The notes under the pieces are model-generated. The model worked only from the letters and a program-made list of their open reading frames with translations. It ran no database searches and was not told the origin of the DNA. From Zhengitettix transpicula (Eukaryota > Arthropoda > Insecta > Orthoptera > Tetrigidae), in the NCBI GenBank assembly GCA_037074705.1, contig CM073595.1, positions 70,914,139 through 70,978,138 of the forward strand: a DNA stretch of 64,000 nt, given 5' to 3'. Shown one piece after another: positions 36,720 through 47,758 of the stretch (positions are counted from its first letter, which is position 1; each line of letters begins with the position of its first letter). The position numbers and the translations under genes are program-made.

Positions 36720-39518
36720 TTTAATAATTTTTTCAAAAAATGATGTTCTCCTTTTAATTGTTTACAATTTCATTAATTTTATTTCTGACTGATTGGCCAT
36801 AAAAGTTTATTATTGTTTGTATTAAAGGACAGATAATTTTTATAAATTGGTTGTTTATTTGTTTAAAAAGACCTTTATAAAAATAAACAGCTTAATTATG
36901 AGAATATCGATTGGATTTGCGAATGAAGAAATTTTCGGTACGTCGTCAACGTCGCAGGACGAATGAAGCAGACCGTCTGGGAATGACGTGGCAACAGTGC
37001 AATGCGACCGCTGGACCTCAAACCGAATAGCTTTACAGTCCATTCGCAGAATTTTGGGAGACCGGCATGCGGCAGTAACTAACTAAATAGTACTTTATAA
37101 AACGAGTGTGCCCCTTAATAAGATAACTACGAACAATAAGAAACTTTACGCGATAATTGTCCAAGATAACAATATAAATTACCATTAAAAATGTGAACAA
37201 TAGTAGTTTCGTACTCGTGCAATTTACTGCTAGTTTGTTTTTAAAAAAACTAATTACTTCGAATATATTTCAATACTACTACTAACAAGTGTTCATAGCT
37301 ACAGTTTCATTATCACAGACTCGAATAACACTCTGACGAGAAACCGGCTTTAGTTTCCATTCATTATTATGCAGCTCGTTAATAAATACCACAATTGACT
37401 TTTCCTTCGGTTGCCTTGTTTCAAAATTGCATAATAAAGCCACGCTGTCAGGTAAAGTGCTCAGCTATCTTACTATTAAGATTATACAGCCACTAATTAT
37501 GGTTTTAACAGCTTGCTGTCAGCCTCTTGAAATGCATTCTAGCGCGCTTCAGCATCTGGATTGTTACCAACCACATTGTTCCAGACCATCAATCCATGGA
37601 AAATCCGGGAACCCGGCGAAGCATCCGGAATTGTGGACTATAGGACAACGGAGGCAGGTATGTCAGTACAAAACAACAAATTAATTAAATAAATGAATTC
37701 ATAGGCAAAGGAATGAACAGTTTAACTTAATTGTTTGTAATCCCACTTTCAAAAATTATGGCTATCAATGACCAATCAACAAATCAAAAAGCTAAAAAAA
37801 AAAAAAAATACCATTTAATACGTATTTCAGGAAAAGAAGTTAATGTCTCCTCTCGACAGCCTATTCCAATATACTATCACCACTTCTCTACAACGGAACG
37901 AAAAATACTAAGAAATTAATAGTCTATTTACAGCTATCTACGAGCTTAACTCTCTTTCGAGCACTTTAAAGAGACATTCTCCGCCGCTGTAACTGTGTCA
38001 TTCTATTATTTATACTATAGGTATTCTTGCTACATCTACTCTAAATATTTTTTTATTGAACCTGTTAAATAGGTTTATTTTAATTACTTAGTGAAATATC
38101 GTCCAACATGCATTTTTAAGTTGAACGTACGTGTGAATATGTAAATGAGCGGTATGAATAAGTGTTTCTGTAAGATGTGTTTGATTATAAAACACAAGAA
38201 ATCTCATCGTTCATAACACAGATTCAGATGAGCTACTACTTATGAAAGTTGGACCCGATCTAAAAACATGAACCAACCTCCTTCAAATTATATTTGGGAA
38301 CACACAAAAATTATTTTACCATTTCCATCCATTTGTAATCTTTTACAAATAGCAACCTTCGGAAGAGCTTCTACATTTTACAGCGGTTAAATCTCTTGAA
38401 ATCTATTTCCTACTGAGTGAAAATTTACACCTGATAAAATTTAAATGAAAATGTATTTCTGAAAAATGTTAACTCTAGGAGATGTGATGCCGATATAAAA
38501 ATGGCTTACCATAACACAATTTTGCAACAATTTTATTTATGACCCATCTGCGTTTGACTTAATTAGTTAATAGCTTAATAACTGCCCTCAAAATAGCCTG
38601 TTAAATTTTTATAGTCTATTATGCATACTAATAAGATAAAAGCTTTCGACTGACAAATACATATATTGATAATAGTAACGTTTACCTACATCGTTTGTGT
38701 TTGACTGTATTTTACTTATGAATTCAAAATTGCTAGATTTAATTTTAAAAAAGATTAATTGTAAAACATCCTATGTCGGTTTTAGTTACTATAGAACAGA
38801 ATATTGTTCTTACAATAACAATAGCAACCTAAATATTTCCTTCCAGTTAATCTTGTAAAGAAAAGAATTGTCTTGCTTTAATATTCCTCACTTGGAAGGA
38901 AATTATTTGAACGAAAGCTGATATTTGTGCCGCGTTTCATCCCGTTGTTAAAATATATTCATATTCCTCAGTACACAAATGCGTATGAATTCTATCACCA
39001 CAGTAAGAACAACAGTGATAACCTTTCGGTGTTATACAGTTTGCGAAAATTGTTGAGATGTTTATTTGTATGAAGCTTCAACAGGCTGGCGATCGAAATT
39101 CGTGGCGCTGCGGTCCGCTTTACAGGCAACCCAGTTTCCAGAATGGATCTTTTACGACCAGCGAAGAGTCATTCCCTATCCCCTCTCCTAGCTGAGATAG
39201 ACTCTTGGGAGATTTCCACACAGCTCGTGTTACGGCATCAACTTGCAATATTCAGGCGTCTCTCCTGACGATCTCAAACTTGAACGATTTTCCACAAACA
39301 AAATTTAATTCAGATTTATTTAACTTCACTCGTCGATAATTTCACGATGTAACAGCCCCATATAACGATTCATATTAAAATAATTTTAACAATATACTGA
39401 TACTCATTACTTACATTGAGAACAATCGAAAAGTTACGTCAATGTAAAACAAAATGTTCCAGAACAAATAGGGGTTTCGGAAGCAAAACGTGAGCTGTGG
39501 AAAGTTCCATGACTCTTC
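36719..39518. other. Non-coding stretch
   Basis: Patches at 36880-37040, 37430-37680 and 39060-39260 are GC-raised but lack recognisable domains or splice-site-bounded frames. No gene is called. Confidence 0.45.
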
Positions 39519-39519
39519 A

Positions 39520-39667
39520 ATTAACGAAATAGAATTCGTCTGTTTTGCAGTGTAAAATTCAATGGAACAATTTCAAGTATTTACATTAATGAATCCTGAT
39601 TTAACGAGACATAATTCGTTGGTTTTGCAGTGAAAAATTCAATATAATATTAATTTCAATAAATATA
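39520..39667 (+). repeat. Imperfect ~70-bp direct duplication
   Basis: Bases 39520-39584 and 39600-39667 share ttaacga, attcgt, ttttgcagtg, aaaattcaat and tttcaa in order. Both contain ttttgcag, which mimics a 3' splice site but leads into no open frame. Confidence 0.7.
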
Positions 39668-39994
39668 CTGGACTGTATGTATTGTTATAAGAATGGGTGT
39701 TAAATTTATACAAATACTAGTTTATCAACAAATCGTTTTCAAACTACATATCATAGTTACTTCGAAATTAATGATTACATTTCTTTATCTTTGCAAAGTG
39801 CTAGACACCGTAATGCATAATAATAAATAAAAACCCATCGTTTTTAAGAAATATCGCTGATTGTAAAAACTAAAAGGAGTCAATTGTATTTATTTTCTCA
39901 TGAAATGTAAGGAATAAATATTTGCGTGGTTTGCTTACATAACCGTCAACATAATGATGAAAAGTTTCCTGTTTCTATGATCTTCCATTTTTTT

Positions 39995-40510
39995 TAGGTA
40001 GCAGGCTACATGAGGGTAATCCACATGGTGGCAACTCCCCTTTAATAGCATAGGAAGGGATCTGAAAGGAGCGATGCGGAAGGGTAGAGGAAGGTAGCCG
40101 AGGGTTAACTAGGGCCCCCGGGCTATACTTTAAGAATCCTAACCGGCATTCGCCTAAAAGTAATGCAGGGAAAACCCTAGAAAAACCTGCATCAGGTAGG
40201 TCGGGCATTGGGTACTTGTCCCACGCCCTTCCGATAGCGGGAGAAGAGTTTGCTGTGGGGACGCAGCACTCCGTTCTCCTTACCTCAACCAGTTTAGGAG
40301 GCAGCTGGCCGACTGTTACAATGGGAACAACGAACAACTCTTACCCAAGGTCTGTGACCCCGGAACATACACCTCTCAAAACAGGCAGAGGTGCCTCGGC
40401 TTGTGGGATCCTTAGTTCAAAAACGGAGAGGAAAAGGCATCCCCAAAGGTAGCCCCTTCGTGTCTCTCCTAAAAGGTTCTACCTGCGAGAGAATATCCCT
40501 AGCAAGTACT
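39995..40510 (-). repeat. GC-rich SINE/retroelement-like island
   Basis: About 500 bases of near-balanced composition stand out sharply from the AT-rich flanks. On the minus strand, 40205-40120 reads tgatgcaggtttttctaggg, then tttccctgcatt, then ggcgaatgccggttagg. I recall this module (…ggtttttccnggttttccc…ggcgaatgccggt…) as part of a widely dispersed insect SINE-type repeat. The long minus-strand frame here (120 codons) is domain-free and drops out as a by-product. No A/B-box promoter was located, so the head may be missing. Confidence 0.45.
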
Positions 40511-41661
40511 GCCTACGAGAGAAGAACACTCGCAATGATGATGTTCCAGACCTGAAGTCTCTTTTCTGCTACTCTTATTCCAAAAGAACTATGAGACATT
40601 AACTTTTGGCCCTGTGTGTTACTATATTTGTCAGAAACATGACAAAAATCATATGTGCCAGATGAAGAAAGAAAAGTGTCTGCGATTCTACTTCGCTTGC
40701 GTTTTATTCGACGTTCCCCCACTTTGGAAACGTCTTACCTTTACCCCCGTGGACTAGACAATAACGGTGTTTATAACGAAATCTGCGTTTCCCGGTGTCG
40801 GAAAGGCTTTTGTGACTAAAGCAAACCATTTTTTGAATGGATGATGATGGGCACTTTGCCTTTAAGGCTAATTTGTAATTTTCGCATACTTATAAACAGT
40901 GTTACTAGACCGTACCAAAAGTGTTTTTAAATAAAGAAAAAACTTTCTGTGTTATTTAACGTCCATGTAGAACAATACAGCTAGATTTACAACTTACATA
41001 AAATTGTGTATTTAGTGAGGCACGTGTTGACTCTACCAATTACCTCCAGTTTTAATCCAGGGGTTTCGTTCGAAATATTTTGGCAATGTGGTAGAAATTC
41101 ATCTCGCACGCATGATTTGGAAACAGCACGGAAAGCTAAATTTATAGGTTCGGGAGAACGTGAACTGCCGCTGTGTGTTCTGTCTGTAAGGGAACGAATT
41201 AGAAACTTATCAGATGCCCGGGAAACGTTAAAGCTGGGTGAAGGTACTGCCTACGCTTGAAATAAAATTAAATTTACATTATCGGATTAGACAATGCCAA
41301 ATATCCGGTATATTGACGAAAGGTTCGAAGGCTGCCTTATTTAATTTGATGTACGTGTTGAAGGCAACGGGAAACCGCCGCCGTATAATTCCCAAGTAGA
41401 ATCTCTCTAAGTTGAGAGGAAAGTAATACAATCACATAAAGAGTATAAAATAATATCAACGAAGGTAATAGGATTTGAAAATTTAATAAATGAAGTTACA
41501 CTTAAATATAATAATCTGTTTTCTCTTGCGATCGACGCACTAACACAACAAATGTCTCCATTGTTTTCATCTACATATTTTTTTACATTACAGTAAATTA
41601 TTTTAAGTGAATGGCACAGTTTAAAGATTAAATCTTCCAACGAACAAATAGCTTTCAAACA
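40511..41661. other. Non-coding stretch
   Basis: No gene is recognised. An 84-codon plus-strand frame at 41006-41260 lacks domains, and its first codon is not ATG. Confidence 0.45.
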
Positions 41662-42020
41662 TTGCATAATTGTTGTACCGTCATATTTCATTTCGTTTTG
41701 TGTTTGTATTTTGGAGGAATATTTTAAAGTGTATTATTTCTGTAATATAAACTTACAATATTCTAAAAAAAAATTATTTCATTAAATTCTATACTCTGAG
41801 ACTCAATAAAAATAAGAGTCTCATATAAATTAATAGCCGCGGCAAATTTCATGTGAATTTATATGTAAAATAAGTATTATTTTTTAAATAAATTCTTTAC
41901 ATATTATATTAATAAATTAAATGTTAACTTCAAAATTTAATTAATTTGATTTAAATTGTTAAAAGTATTCCTTTAAATAATCGTAAACTGTAAAGTAAAA
42001 TTTAAATTCCTTTTGAATTA
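41662..42020 (+). repeat. Dispersed AT-rich repeat, copy 1 (partner at 52.4 kb)
   Basis: It aligns directly with 52440-52822. Anchors are ttgcataattgttgtaccgt, tttcatttc, tttctgtaa, gcggcaaa, taaataaattattt/ctttac-like text, ttaacttcaaaatttaatta and aaactgtaaagtaaaattta. Divergence is high, so the shared element is old. Class unknown. Confidence 0.7.
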
Positions 42021-42133
42021 TTCAATATTACAATTTAATTTGGTCTTTTAAGATTAAATTTAAAATATTGAAAATGTATACATTAATTAACACCAAACTG
42101 TGGGTTAGATTTAATATTTTCAATTTGAAAATT

Positions 42134-42136
<3 letters not shown>

Positions 42137-42178
<42 letters not shown>

Positions 42179-42285
42179 CTACACAGTCAGTTTTAATCTA
42201 TCATTTGAATATTACATAATATATATGTATATATATATATATATAATACTGGAAAACTGCTACACAGTCAGTTTTAATCTATCAT
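42137..42285. repeat. Two (AT)n tracts alternating with a 32-bp duplication
   Basis: An (AT)n run (42137-42172) is followed by a 32-base unit starting aaactgctacacagtcag (42173-42204). A second, interrupted (AT)n run (about 42217-42245) is followed by an identical unit (42254-42285). The whole ~80-base module has duplicated recently, since the two units do not differ. Confidence 0.95.
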
Positions 42286-44319
42286 AACTACCTGGTTTTA
42301 TTTTAACACATTCAGAATCGTTTTCGTGTGTGGTTATAGACTCCAACACAAAATTTATTTTGCTTGTGTATTTAGTTGGAGTGAAAATAAAAAATTTATT
42401 TTATTGGATAAATCAAGGAAATGTACAGATACGACATTATAAATCCTTGAGGAATTTCATGTGCGATTGCTGGAATAAAAGTATTGAAAACCCCTTCTTT
42501 GTCTCTAAGAAGTCTGCAACGCACCCTATTTCACTGTACACGTTCATATTTCTTTGTAGATAACCGTGTGTTCCATTGTCGGTAACAGGACATGATTTAT
42601 TCCATTATCGGCAAGTTCGAGGTACGCCTGGAATTTCCATCCCAGTTCCAGGAACATCCGTTTGTTAAGATTTTACGAGGAATCAAATATACGAGTAACT
42701 CACCAGGGAGAGCTATATTAGAAATATTCATATGCTACTCCAATTTCGTCTTCCAAGAACGATATTGGATACGCGTTGACAGTTTAATATTTTCCATTCT
42801 GTCAGTGCACTACAATATTGCTTCCTTAATTACACATATCTGAATTTCGGTCATACACAAAGCCTTTAAGGCCCATTACGCATAAATTATTATATAATTA
42901 TTTCTTCTCCCTCGTATCGCAAGAACTAAATAAGGGAAACCGTATATTAATGTAGGAGTCGATCTAAATCTATAATAGATCTAAATCTATAAAAAATAAT
43001 AATTGTTAAACGGAAATTAGAATCAAACTCAAATATAAAAATCCTCTGCAATTAAATTTAGTTACAATAAGGTATATGCTATGAGATACATTATATTTAA
43101 CAATAAAGAATGCTGTTAACTTGTAAAATTTTACTGGCTCAATCCCAAAAATACTCATATCTTCGGAAAACGATTCCCTGCTTTAGGGCACACACCACTT
43201 CATTAACTTACTGATTAATATTTATGGTGTTTCATGTCTGTTTATTATCTTTGGATTCAGAGACATACAACGTAAAGAGTATCTAAGTTTGTTTTTCTTT
43301 ATTCCCTAGTTTCAAAATACATAAATCCTAATTAAATTTAAAATACAACAAAAATTAATAATCAGAACTATAACTTCTTTATATAAGATGTGATCCTGAA
43401 AATTTACTAATTTTATCGTGATTTTACTCATATCAATTTAGGAACCATAGAAGAGTAGAACAACCAAGTTCACGGATTACTATTGCAGGCCATTAAGAAT
43501 AGTTTGAAAAAACAATATGTTGGACACATTACTATTTCAAATTCATAATTCTGGTAAGTGAATTTTGCTCTTAAATATTGTTCATCGACCTAGGCTCCAT
43601 AAACTTAAAATTGAGCAGGGTGACAACATTTTAATTTGCAGCCATAATTTCGTTTTTGTTTGAAGTAAATAAATATTTGATTAATATGCAATATGACATC
43701 AAAATGTCAAACAATTTAAAATATTCAACGACATAATTAATTAACCAATTGCGGTTTGGATGGTTCTCTCTTTGGTGTAAATAATAATGAAGCACAACAT
43801 AGAGACAAATGACGAAACTGTAGAGCGATAGATTTATTATTTATATTTTATTTATAAAAATGATATCCAAATTGAAGAAACGTTAGCAGATTGTGGATTT
43901 TAGCTCGTCGCCGCGTTGACGATGAATTTTTAATATCTGGACATGTACTGAAAAGAAGGCCATAACCCCGGTAGTTGATGACCGAGTTTAAGAAGGCAAC
44001 TGTTATGCGGCGAAGTTGTGATTACAGGTTGACCCTCACCTCCTAGAGATATTCTAATTTTCAGCAGTACGAAAATTCGTAGACCAATGAGATAATTATC
44101 ATGGTCTTTGTTAGTAAATGAGACGCAAACTATCAGTGGGAACCTTGATTTACCTGTCGGGAGAGACTGATCCAGACGGGGATACAACCTAGAGCATTCA
44201 GAGCAACGCAGATCCACCAAGTTCACGTAATAATTTTTTAAGTTACGAGGTCTAACTTGTGTTTTAATTTCATTAATTAACCGTACTGCTAAATTATGTG
44301 ACGTCAAACGTAAAACTTA
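42286..44319. other. Non-coding stretch
   Basis: No gene was recognised. The minus-strand 125-codon frame at 43930-44307 is the longest in the window but has no ATG at its head and no recognisable domain. It lies immediately downstream of the LINE tail and is treated as chance. Confidence 0.45.
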
Positions 44320-44895
44320 ATTATTTTTTTAAAATTGATTTATGGTCGCGTCAACCTGTTGGTTATTGGCGACCCTCTAAAAGTATTTACACAATTAAGT
44401 TACAGCAGGTTAGAAAATTTCAAATAGCGGATGTCAGTTTTGCGTCGGAGACGAACTCCTGAAGGCTCTTGATCGCCGTGGTGCGTATGCAGAAGTCTTC
44501 TCCAGAGAACTCGGCTAATAATGCGTATATCCTCATATTTTGTTCATTCAAATAGAATATGCTGGATGGTGAGGGCTTGATCACATGCATCACAGGTGGG
44601 CTGATCTGTTCGTGTGTGAGTTTGGTGTGCAAAGTTCTAATTCTGGAGAATTACTTGTCGTTTTCATGAGATGTTGTTGAGGTGGCACAGATCTGCTGAT
44701 GTTTGCAGGTTCTGATGTCCTGCCAGCTACCGTCCACTTTTACTGTACATTCATTTAGAATGTCCGAGTCTGTACAGGTTGGGGCTTCGTACAATGGTAG
44801 CACTTCTTGTGCAGTGGCCGCCAGTGCGTCCACCTCCTCGTTTTCCCTGCGATGCCCGCATGAGCCGGGATCCAGACAAGCTACACGGATTTCCC
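44320..44895 (-). pseudogene. Broken LINE tail with RNase H domain
   Basis: Minus-strand frames, read from about 44887 leftward, spell a non-LTR retrotransposon RNase H C-terminus: LVWIPAHAGIAG in one frame, then after a one-base shift ENEEVDALAATAQEVLPLYE. The pattern W-I-P-x-H-x-G-I-x-G-N-E-x-V-D-x-L-A is the conserved end of RNase H in the I/R1/jockey-related LINEs. Further on come LHTKLTHEQISPPV and, in another frame, DACDQALTIQHILFE, matching the cysteine/histidine motif (C..C......H....C) after RNase H in these elements. The last residues (IKSLQEFVSDAKLTSAI) end in a stop at 44420, followed by a ~100-base 3' segment ending in an A-rich tract near 44330. Frameshifts and stops make it dead; the reverse transcriptase part is absent, cut off at the (AT)n tract. 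Confidence 0.85.
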
Positions 44896-44901
44896 TTTCT
44901 T

Positions 44902-44907
<6 letters not shown>

Positions 44908-44938
<31 letters not shown>
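44908..44938. repeat. (AT)n microsatellite
   Basis: A run of about 31 alternating bases directly abuts the truncated end of the LINE tail, so it may have grown at an insertion or truncation junction. Confidence 0.95.
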
Positions 44939-44941
<3 letters not shown>

Positions 44942-45730
44942 CAATTATACAATGCAGGTTTTGGTAAAGTATCACGCGGAAGCATTTTGTTAAGACAACT
45001 TAAACTGGGAATGCGGAGGCTGAGTTTAAACCTGATAGTTCTTTCGCTACCAGGGGGGCGAATAAAGTTTACTTAACAATTAACCTCTGGAGTTTTCATG
45101 AAAGAAAATTTTTTTCTACTTTAGTGTGAACGAAGAGACGCCATCTTGTTAAAACTGCATAAATGTTCGTAGATGACAATTTTCCGTATCCCGCGCTTTA
45201 TTTGGATAATAAAATAATATATTACTTCTATTAGTCTTCAGTCAAGCATACAGAAGACAAATTCTTAAAAAATCTTCAATTATACAGCGAGGAGTGCTAG
45301 TGTTAGACGATGAGATTAAAAATACTTAATAAATTAATGGTAAAACGGAACACATTAAAGTCAAAATAATTTATAATCCTAAACGACTATTTTCCTTTTT
45401 TACATAAATGTAGATATACATACGCGGCACGAAATATTTATCTTATAAAAAAAACAGTAACATTGCCACGTTGTATGAAAAACAAACTGGCCCATACAGT
45501 CATTTCCACTGTGAACTTCACTATATCGAGGAAGGAAATGCAGACTTGGAACGAGGAATCTTCGAAGTATAACGTTAAGTAACACTTTTGCAGGTTAATA
45601 TATTTAATTATAATTAAACTAAGCAGCAATATTGCATATATACTGTATAACGAAATAATAATAATCTAAATTCTGATAAGACTGTCCGCCCGTCTGTCTC
45701 ACACGTTTATGACGAAAAAATTGATACTGA

Positions 45731-45801
45731 AACCATGAGATATAAGTGTTAAAGGAAAAAGATCAACCAAAGCGCGACCAAAGACGACAAATCAATGTGC
45801 C
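45731..45801 (+). repeat. ~65-bp block with an inverted partner at 47.3 kb
   Basis: The segment aaccatgagatataagtgtt, followed by aaaggaaaaagatcaaccaa, matches the reverse complement of 47276-47336. This copy has an extra ~9 bases (gcgcgacca) that look like a local duplication of accaaa. Identity otherwise exceeds 90%, so it may be the edge of a recent element near fold-back E. Confidence 0.8.
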
Positions 45802-47275
45802 ACAAGCTAGTTCTCAGTATTCCCATTCCTATATGAAGTCGGTTAAGCAATTACTTCAATAGTTTATAAATCTTCAATGTGAATTGAATTAAAATAAATT
45901 TACAGCCGAATAATGAATCTTTAAGTGATTCCTGGCTGAATTTAGCTATACGATGTTTAATTATATGGACTCTATACTTAATGCATTGTCCGAGATTGTT
46001 CCCTTGTAAATGAATAATTTATATTTAACTTGCCCCTTGCAGTCGACACCGACGTCGAAGTTTCAGTTCCACGTGTTCTTTCCTATCCTTTTCCATGAAT
46101 AATTGATTGTGAAAAACCCTGTTCCTTGTATCGCATCCCCATAAGCCAGGCCAGTATTACACAGTAATATGATCAAAATGCAGTCGTTAATTAAGCTGAA
46201 CAGGTAGCGTGACAGACCTCGTTATCAGATCAACAAGCCGTATGAATGGTTTCCAAATAATGAACGATATATCAAATTTACGAGTATATCAATTCTGACC
46301 CTAAATTAACTTATGTTAATAAATAATTAGTTTTACGGATTTTATATCGGCTTGCACCTCACCGCTTTACTTCGTGATAGATAAAATTCCTATTTCAATG
46401 TTCTTTATATTTTTCATCCAGTAAAATTGGTAAATTTGATGAAATATTTGTAGAGACTACATTCATTGTAACCGTTACCTATAAATTATTTAATTGTATT
46501 TTTTCTAATTTGTACGTTGCACATGACTTTGAACCAAGAGAATCGGTTATTTGGTATTACAGACAGATCCTTACGAATATACTTGAATTCCTGTACGGAA
46601 TTCTTAATACTTAAATATATCCTCAAACTTTAAAACATGTCCACTAATTAAATTTGTGAAAGCGGGCCTGATTACAAAGGATGAAAGCACATAGGGTGAA
46701 CTAAGAAACAATGGGATAATGAAGTTTAGAAACGACGAAAATCCGTTGAATGATTAATCCTGGAAGAAACGAAGGTTTAAATTCACTCACAAATTTAAAC
46801 AAAAATCGAGTGCATTTACTTTTGTCTATCGTCAGTAGCGGAAGATAGCAATTGTAGATCATAAAACATCAAAAAAGTCATTTAATTGAAATGTTCAACA
46901 ATAAAATCCCTTCGAATAAATCTGAAGATCGTTTACTAAACATCTGGAACTAATCAAATCTAGTGATAAAACTCATTTCAGAACCTCACCATTCAACAAA
47001 AACTGATATTTTAGGTTTTTCATTAAAGTTAAATACTAATGTCGCACGTCGTTAATTACTCGAACACATTCAAATACTTTTCTTCATTTTCTGTCCTCTG
47101 TGGCTCATAGCAAGGGAAAGTTTTTCTAGTGGATTCCTGTGTAGGCTTAACGCACTCAAGGGAGTTTAATCTATTTACGTTCTCAACAGGTCAACCCAAT
47201 TTTGGCCCTATTTTATGAGGGTCATTTCAACTTATTGAGTTTCAAAATGTGATTTATTTAAAATTCCTTCATTGA
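45802..47275. other. Non-coding stretch between inverted blocks
   Basis: No gene was recognised between the two inverted copies. If they are the ends of one element, this 1.5-kb interior should be that element, but it has no open frame or known motif. Confidence 0.45.
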
Positions 47276-47336
47276 GGCACATAGATTTGTCGTTTTTGGT
47301 TGATCTTTTTCCTTTAACACTTATATCTCATGGTTA
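47276..47336 (-). repeat. Inverted partner of the 45.7-kb block
   Basis: Reverse complement of 45731-45801 (see there). It lies 16 bases before the left arm of fold-back E. Confidence 0.8.
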
Positions 47337-47364
47337 CCTTCATTGAGGAGTTACAATCGATTCT

Positions 47365-47401
47365 CGACGTTCCGATGACGTTAACTGGGATCATCTTCTA
47401 G
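47365..47401 (-). ncRNA. Hammerhead-like motif, left arm of fold-back E
   Basis: The minus strand reads CTAGAAGA, then a hairpin-forming stretch in which gatga can pair with tcatc, then GGAACGTCG. Relative to the hammerhead core, the first box has an inserted A and the second reads GGAAC. It is the mirror of the plus-strand motif at 47710-47745. Confidence 0.3.
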
Positions 47402-47670
47402 CAATAGTGGCTTGTATCGTCCCCTCTGATTATTACTTTATAAGGTCTGATTCCTGAAAAGGTGGGATTCCAGGTGTTGCTTACCATAAATCCTGAGTCT
47501 TTGTTAAGAAATCCGTATTTTTTATTTCAATTTCAATCTATAAGAACACTGTTCCAGAAGTCTTGTATTTGGTTCAGGATCTTAGTTTCATTAAATTTTA
47601 TTTTGGAGTAACATAATAAGTCACGTGATGGCGGGCTATGACGTGGAGGAGGGAGTAACCTACGCTCCTC

Positions 47671-47678
47671 TATAAATA
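47671..47678 (+). promoter_or_regulatory. TATA-like box in fold-back E
   Basis: tataaata preceded by ctcctc and, 75 bases earlier, by a palindromic gtcacgtgat E-box. Position fits a Pol II promoter for the element's own transcript, but no downstream gene is present. Confidence 0.3.
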
Positions 47679-47709
47679 CAGGCGAGATGTCACCAGACTA
47701 ACAGTATTG

Positions 47710-47745
47710 CTAGAAGACGATCTCAGTGAACGTCATCGAAACGTC
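47710..47745 (+). ncRNA. Hammerhead-like motif, right arm of fold-back E
   Basis: Reads CTAGAAGA, then a short possible helix II (cgat...atcg), then an intact GAAACGTCG. The first box has one inserted base compared with CTGANGA. It lies 32 bases downstream of the tataaata element, so a transcript started there could carry the motif near its 5' end. Confidence 0.35.
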
Positions 47746-47758
47746 GCGAATACAATTG

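Larger units (their letters stand above)
47352..47758. repeat. Fold-back E, Penelope-like terminal structure
   Basis: Bases 47352-47406 are the reverse complement of 47705-47758 with about eight differences. The ~300-base spacer includes gtcacgtgatggcgggctat and a TATA-like tataaata at 47671-47678, 25-30 bases before a plausible start region. Each arm carries a hammerhead-like motif, one per strand. Promoter-like sequence beside hammerhead motifs is a known arrangement in the terminal repeats of Penelope-like retroelements. No reverse transcriptase or GIY-YIG endonuclease frame was found nearby, so this is at most a terminal remnant. Confidence 0.65.

Noticed and set aside
40135..40452. Protein-coding gene in the 40-kb GC island
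   Set aside because: Overlapping frames on both strands without domains, and repeat-like text inside, fit a mobile-element fragment better than an exon.
43930..44307. 125-codon minus-strand open frame, longest in the window
   Set aside because: It begins at TTG rather than ATG, has no recognisable domain, and sits in the flank of a dead LINE tail. A gtaaat donor-like site inside it has no supporting acceptor.
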